Origin: an uncultured bacterium
Lineage (GTDB): Bacteria > Bacillota_I > Bacilli_A > RF39 > UBA660
Reading direction: 5' to 3'
Assembly: GCA_949285875.1 (NCBI GenBank)
Contig: CASDZZ010000006.1
Coordinates: forward strand, 1 to 47,817
Length of the DNA: 47,817 nucleotides
A model generated the notes under the pieces. It was given only the letters and a program-made list of their open reading frames with translations. It was not told the DNA's origin and searched no databases. The position numbers and the translations under genes were made by a program. How positions within the stretch are numbered: position 1 is the first letter of the stretch; each line of letters starts with the position of its first letter. This document shows, piece by piece, positions 44,794 to 47,817 of this stretch.

Positions 44794-45040
44794 AATAAGA
44801 ATCAACATTAATATTTACTCTTTTATTTTCATTAGCATAAGAGCTAGCTTGCACTATTGTTCTTAAAGCTTTAATAGTTAAGCCACCTTTACCAATTACT
44901 TTTCCCATTTGATCTTCTGGAACCATAACCTGAATTATGATTTCAGCATCATCCTCACTAGGAAATTCTTTAACGCTAATACTATCTGGTTCTTTAACAA
45001 GTTCTTTAATTATTGTTTCCGTCAACTTTACTAAATTCAT
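44792..45040 (-). CDS. khpA: KhpA-type KH-domain RNA-binding protein
   Basis: 82 residues, one KH domain with V-I-G-K-G-G-L-T-I-K-A-L-R (G-x-x-G loop). Partners with KhpB/EloR in many Bacillota and affects small-RNA binding and cell elongation. Two bases after rpsP, the normal arrangement; the usual following rimM and trmD are absent here, since a terminator follows directly. Confidence 0.93.
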   Translation of the reverse strand: MNLVKLTETIIKELVKEPDSISVKEFPSEDDAEIIIQVMVPEDQMGKVIGKGGLTIKALRTIVQASSYANENKRVNINVDSY

Positions 45041-45042
45041 AA

Positions 45043-45315
45043 TTACTTACCTTGTTTTTCATTAGCATATTTAGTCATAACCCCAGCCTTAGAAAATAAA
45101 TTTCTAACTGTATCAGTTGGAGTTGCACCATTTTTTAACCATTTAATAGCTAATTCTTCATCTATCTTTGTTTCAGCTGGAGTAACTAAAGGATTATAAG
45201 TTCCTATTGTTTCAATAAATCTTCCGTCTCTTGGACTTCTTGAATCAGCTGCGACAATACGATAATAAGGCTTCTTTTTAGCGCCCATTCTTTTTAATCT
45301 CAATTTAACTGCCAT
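45043..45315 (-). CDS. rpsP: 30S ribosomal protein S16
   Basis: 90 residues. [24 protein letters not shown] and G-T-Y-N-P-L are unmistakable. AGGAGGAAATT lies before ATG 45315; 17 extra upstream codons overlap the promoter and are not translated. Cotranscribed with khpA. Confidence 0.97.
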   Translation of the reverse strand: MAVKLRLKRMGAKKKPYYRIVAADSRSPRDGRFIETIGTYNPLVTPAETKIDEELAIKWLKNGATPTDTVRNLFSKAGVMTKYANEKQGK

Positions 45316-45337
45316 AATTTCCTCCTCATTACTTACA

Positions 45338-45366
45338 ATTTTAACACATAAAAAAACTAGTGTCAA
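45338..45366 (-). promoter_or_regulatory. rpsP promoter
   Basis: Consensus TTGACA, 17-nt spacer, TAAAAT with TGT extension on the minus strand, 22 nt before the rpsP ATG. The -35 and part of the spacer lie inside the 3' arm and T-run of the preceding terminator. Confidence 0.85.
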
Positions 45367-45389
45367 CTATTTTTGTTAACAACTAGTTT
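45354..45389 (-). terminator. Terminator of the 432-residue unknown gene
   Basis: Arms AAACTAGTTGTTAAC and GTTGACACTAGTTT (one bulge and one G-T pair), followed by a T-run. The gene's stop codon is in the 5' arm; the 3' arm carries the rpsP -35. Confidence 0.75.
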
Positions 45390-46681
45390 AACCCCTTCTT
45401 CTTCTGATTTTCTTCATTATCAACATATTTTTTTCCGGCTTCACCATAATTTTTATTATGTTCACATAAGCACATTAAAAACATTTCCATGGTTGTTGTT
45501 TGTTTATTTTTAGCTTTTTCTTTTGGAGGATCAACAATCTTTTTATAATCATTATCAGCTTCCGAGTAATAATCTTTAAATTCTTCCAAATTAATTTCTT
45601 CACCTAAAGCTAATTTCAAATTCTTATCAAATAGCATTAATTCACGTGAATTAATTCCATCTTTATAATCTTGTGAATTTAAATATTCATAAAAATTATC
45701 AAAAGACAATTCTCCATTACTTTTTGTTAAATAAGAAAATAACGTTTTAGCTAAAAAGTCATTATAAGCTCCACCATCATCTAATGTAATTGGAACACCT
45801 TCTACATTAGGCATAAAAGGATGTCTATTAAAATATATATTTTCATTGTTCTTTAACCACTCAACAACTTTGTCCAAAACTTTTATATCTTCAACCCTAA
45901 CAGTTAACATATCATTAGTTTTGTTTGGCCTTGTTTTAGCAAAAGATTTAATTTTATTTTCTACAAGATATGTTCCAAAATCAGACATAACATCAACAAT
46001 TTTACCTTTTTTTATTGATGCATAAATCTTTATGGTTGGTGCAACCTTTTTTCTTATCAAACTTGATGTATTAATAAAAATGAAACCAGACATACTATTA
46101 GATACTTCTATTTCATAAAGATCATTATATCCATCAACTTTTAATTCATTAAATCTATAATCAAATTTGCAATTTTGAACTATTCTCATAATAATTAATA
46201 TAGAATCTCTAGCTTTTTTATTATCCAACAAAAAATTTATAGTAGAATCTAAATGCATTATTTCTTCATCCGTGAATTTAGACTCAGCTAACAAATCACC
46301 AGCTTTAATTTTTTGTTTAAGTCCTTTTAAATAACTTAATAAACATTCATCAGACTCACAAGCTTTTAAAAAGTCTTCATTTCTTTGAAAATATTCGTGA
46401 TATATTTTTTTTGCATACATTTTTGCTGTAACATTTGAAACTACATAGTCAAAAGGATTCTCTTCCTTCTTATAAAAAGACATTTTTAAACTAGTATTAT
46501 AGCAATCATAACTTCCTATTTGTTTTGGAGTTAATTCATCATATATATTGCTATCTTTTTCTACTTCTTCTTTATCAGTATTATAAAAAGTTAAACTATC
46601 ATATAATTCTTCTTCACTACTTATTTTTCTATCTTTTATTTCTTTTAAAAAAACATTTATTTCTTCAACATTTCTTCCCAT
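45383..46681 (-). CDS. Unknown 432-residue cytoplasmic protein
   Basis: I do not recognise this family. No signal peptide or membrane span. Acidic, with a helical N-terminal half (about 1-165), a mixed middle with beta segments (about 180-260), then K-T-R-P-N-K-T-N-D-M-L and R-H-P-F-M-P-N-V-E-G-V-P-I-T-L-D-D-G-G-A-Y-N (about 285-315), which could be a conserved functional patch. Lys/Glu-rich tail. ATG 46681 has GAGGGGG 8 nt upstream; the upstream in-frame ATG at 46744 is at the promoter and was rejected. Single-gene unit with its own promoter and terminator. Confidence 0.78.
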   Translation of the reverse strand: MGRNVEEINVFLKEIKDRKISSEEELYDSLTFYNTDKEEVEKDSNIYDELTPKQIGSYDCYNTSLKMSFYKKEENPFDYVVSNVTAKMYAKKIYHEYFQRNEDFLKACESDECLLSYLKGLKQKIKAGDLLAESKFTDEEIMHLDSTINFLLDNKKARDSILIIMRIVQNCKFDYRFNELKVDGYNDLYEIEVSNSMSGFIFINTSSLIRKKVAPTIKIYASIKKGKIVDVMSDFGTYLVENKIKSFAKTRPNKTNDMLTVRVEDIKVLDKVVEWLKNNENIYFNRHPFMPNVEGVPITLDDGGAYNDFLAKTLFSYLTKSNGELSFDNFYEYLNSQDYKDGINSRELMLFDKNLKLALGEEINLEEFKDYYSEADNDYKKIVDPPKEKAKNKQTTTMEMFLMCLCEHNKNYGEAGKKYVDNEENQKKKGLN

Positions 46682-46712
46682 CACAAAATCCCCCTCAAAT
46701 TTAAATGCCCAT

Positions 46713-46741
46713 ATATTAACATAATAATTAAATTTTGTCAA
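46713..46741 (-). promoter_or_regulatory. Promoter of the 432-residue unknown gene
   Basis: TTGACA, 17-nt spacer, TAATAT with TGT extension on the minus strand, 31 nt before ATG. Confidence 0.78.
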
Positions 46742-46762
46742 CAAGCAATTAAGGCTAATAAA

Positions 46763-46791
46763 AAATAGCTAATGCATAGCATTAACTATTT
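46763..46791 (-). terminator. Terminator of the right-edge LRR gene
   Basis: 13-bp arms AAATAGTTAATGC and GCATTAGCTATTT (one G-T pair), loop of 3, T-run on the minus strand, 14 nt after the LRR stop. Confidence 0.88.
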
Positions 46792-46804
46792 ACAATTAAA
46801 CTTA

Positions 46805-47817
46805 TTATCTTTTTGTAATTGGAATACCAAGAGGAAAAGATGGATTATCATAATCAGTAGGTCCTTCATTGTATATTGTATTAGAAGAAACTGATACTGA
46901 GGTTATGTTTTCACATCCTTTAAAAGCAATATCTCCCACCTCTAATACACTATCAGGTATAAATAATTCTCCCTTAAAACCGGTATATGAAAAGGCGCCT
47001 TCTTTAATATTTTTTAAATTATTAGAAAAAGTAAGATTCCCATTAAAACCAGACACAGCAAAAGAATATCTTCCTATTGAAATTAAGGAATCCGGGAAAT
47101 TTAAGTCTCCTATAAATTTGTTATTACCAAAAGCATAAGCTCCAACATCTAACAAACTATTTCCTAAACTTAAATTTCCATTAAATGTATTACTCATAAA
47201 AGCAGCATATTCAATTTTTTCTACTTTATCAGGAATAACCAGGTCACCAACAAACTGGTTACCACCAAAACTTTGATTTGAAATAACTTTCAAATTATTA
47301 GATAATTTTAAATTTCCGTTAAAGGAATTTGCTGCAAATGCCATATAATCAACCATTTCGACACTATTAGGTATAGTTAAATCGCCAGTTAAATTTATAG
47401 CTGCAAAGGCTGCTTTTCCTATTTTTTTTACAGAATTAGGTATCGTTACTGTTGCATCTTTAAACCTATTATTTGTTTTATTATATTCTTGAATAGGACT
47501 CATCTTGTTTGATTCTTCTTGAACCAAGCTTTCTTCCTCCTCGCTACAAGCATTTTCGCTATTATAACATTTTTCTGTGAGTATATATATTAATTCATAG
47601 TCTGGAATTTCTCCTTCATATCCATAAGGAATCAAAAATGCACCATCTGCTATTTCAGTTGTTCCTTCTGGTATTATTAATTCTTTGTTTGTTTTAAAAT
47701 ACTCTTCTCCTTCAGCCGATAATCCCATTAACTTTGTTCCTTCGTATATAAACCTACTATCTGTTATTGTCTGAGCTGAAGTTGTTGTTACACTACCACT
47801 TGCTACTTGTTCATATA
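46805..47817 (-). CDS. BspA-like LRR_5 surface protein (5' part outside window)
   Basis: The frame stays open to the right edge, so the internal ATG at 47728 is not the start; about 336 residues are visible. It begins Y-E-Q-V-A-S-G-S-V-T-T-T, the linker also found in the gene at 15812-17329, and keeps R-F-I-Y-E-G-T-K-L ... G-L-S-A-E-G-E-E-Y-F-K and the T-E-I-A-D-G-A-F-L-I-P-Y-G-Y-E-G-E block. Then about eight 23-residue LRR_5 repeats alternate I-P and L-S/N-N forms. A Cys- and Glu-rich spacer (about residues 80-105 of the visible part) differs from the paralogue. Presumably also SipW-processed, but its leader is outside the window. Confidence 0.88.
   Translation of the reverse strand, partial: YEQVASGSVTTTSAQTITDSRFIYEGTKLMGLSAEGEEYFKTNKELIIPEGTTEIADGAFLIPYGYEGEIPDYELIYILTEKCYNSENACSEEEESLVQEESNKMSPIQEYNKTNNRFKDATVTIPNSVKKIGKAAFAAINLTGDLTIPNSVEMVDYMAFAANSFNGNLKLSNNLKVISNQSFGGNQFVGDLVIPDKVEKIEYAAFMSNTFNGNLSLGNSLLDVGAYAFGNNKFIGDLNFPDSLISIGRYSFAVSGFNGNLTFSNNLKNIKEGAFSYTGFKGELFIPDSVLEVGDIAFKGCENITSVSVSSNTIYNEGPTDYDNPSFPLGIPITKR

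Noticed and set aside
46805-47728. CDS beginning at the ATG at 47728
   Set aside because: The reading frame stays open to the window edge and matches the linker of the paralogue upstream of that codon; the true start is outside.

Overview
The window reads as chromosomal DNA of a very AT-rich, anaerobic, Gram-positive-type bacterium (Bacillota/Bacilli-like, probably a gut lineage near the RF39/Mollicutes-type groups; this placement is inference). Reasons: sigma-A promoters and AGGAGG ribosome sites, SpoVS, PerR with rubrerythrin, AddAB instead of RecBCD, SipW-type secretion, and BspA-type leucine-rich repeat (LRR) surface proteins. TGA works as a stop (for example at the end of the Alg13-like gene), so the code is table 11. 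Every supported gene lies on the minus strand, so transcription runs from high to low coordinates. Gaps are short, and many neighbours overlap by 1-26 nt.

Layout from high to low coordinate (order of transcription): (1) 47817-46805, an LRR surface protein cut by the window edge; (2) 46681-45383, an unknown 432-residue protein; (3) rpsP-khpA; (4) addB-addA-glyA-like-folD-smr, joining recombination to one-carbon metabolism, where the glyA-like protein has lost several hallmark residues; (5) a 53-residue small ORF; (6) a surface polysaccharide locus, 35641-24499: initiating sugar transferase, UDP-HexNAc dehydrogenase, Alg14/Alg13-like pair, GT4, GT2, polymerase, pyruvyl transferase, flippase, acetyltransferase, and a split F420-dehydrogenase-like/ferredoxin pair; imperfect repeats lie near both ends of the block after the initiating transferase; (7) marR with a heterodimeric ABC exporter; (8) an AI-2E-family permease, then perR-rbr with a 21-bp palindromic operator; (9) a second LRR surface protein; (10) rluA-arsC-like-GDPD and methyltransferase-rluA-HAD operons; (11) spoVS and a frameshifted gtrA; (12) unknown-xer-VbhA-like antitoxin-fic; (13) cdsA-rseP-fmt-helicase-associated-domain protein; (14) 4728-1, a SipW-type surface export cluster: TasA/camelysin-like protein, multi-membrane-span SipW-type signal peptidase, DUF5305-like membrane protein, and a DUF285-repeat surface protein cut by the left edge.

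The most interesting system is the SipW cluster. The camelysin-like protein and the DUF285 protein in the cluster, plus the remote LRR protein at 15812-17329, share the same leader design (basic N-terminus, hydrophobic core, VGYA/VAFA-type end, then an L-x-I-x-G strand). The peptidase at 2878-4020 may therefore serve a dispersed set of adhesin or fibre proteins. Other points of note are the altered SHMT-like protein beside folD, a Fic/VbhA-like pair inside a Xer operon, the split ferredoxin-FrhB module, and the PerR palindrome placed over its own transcription start.
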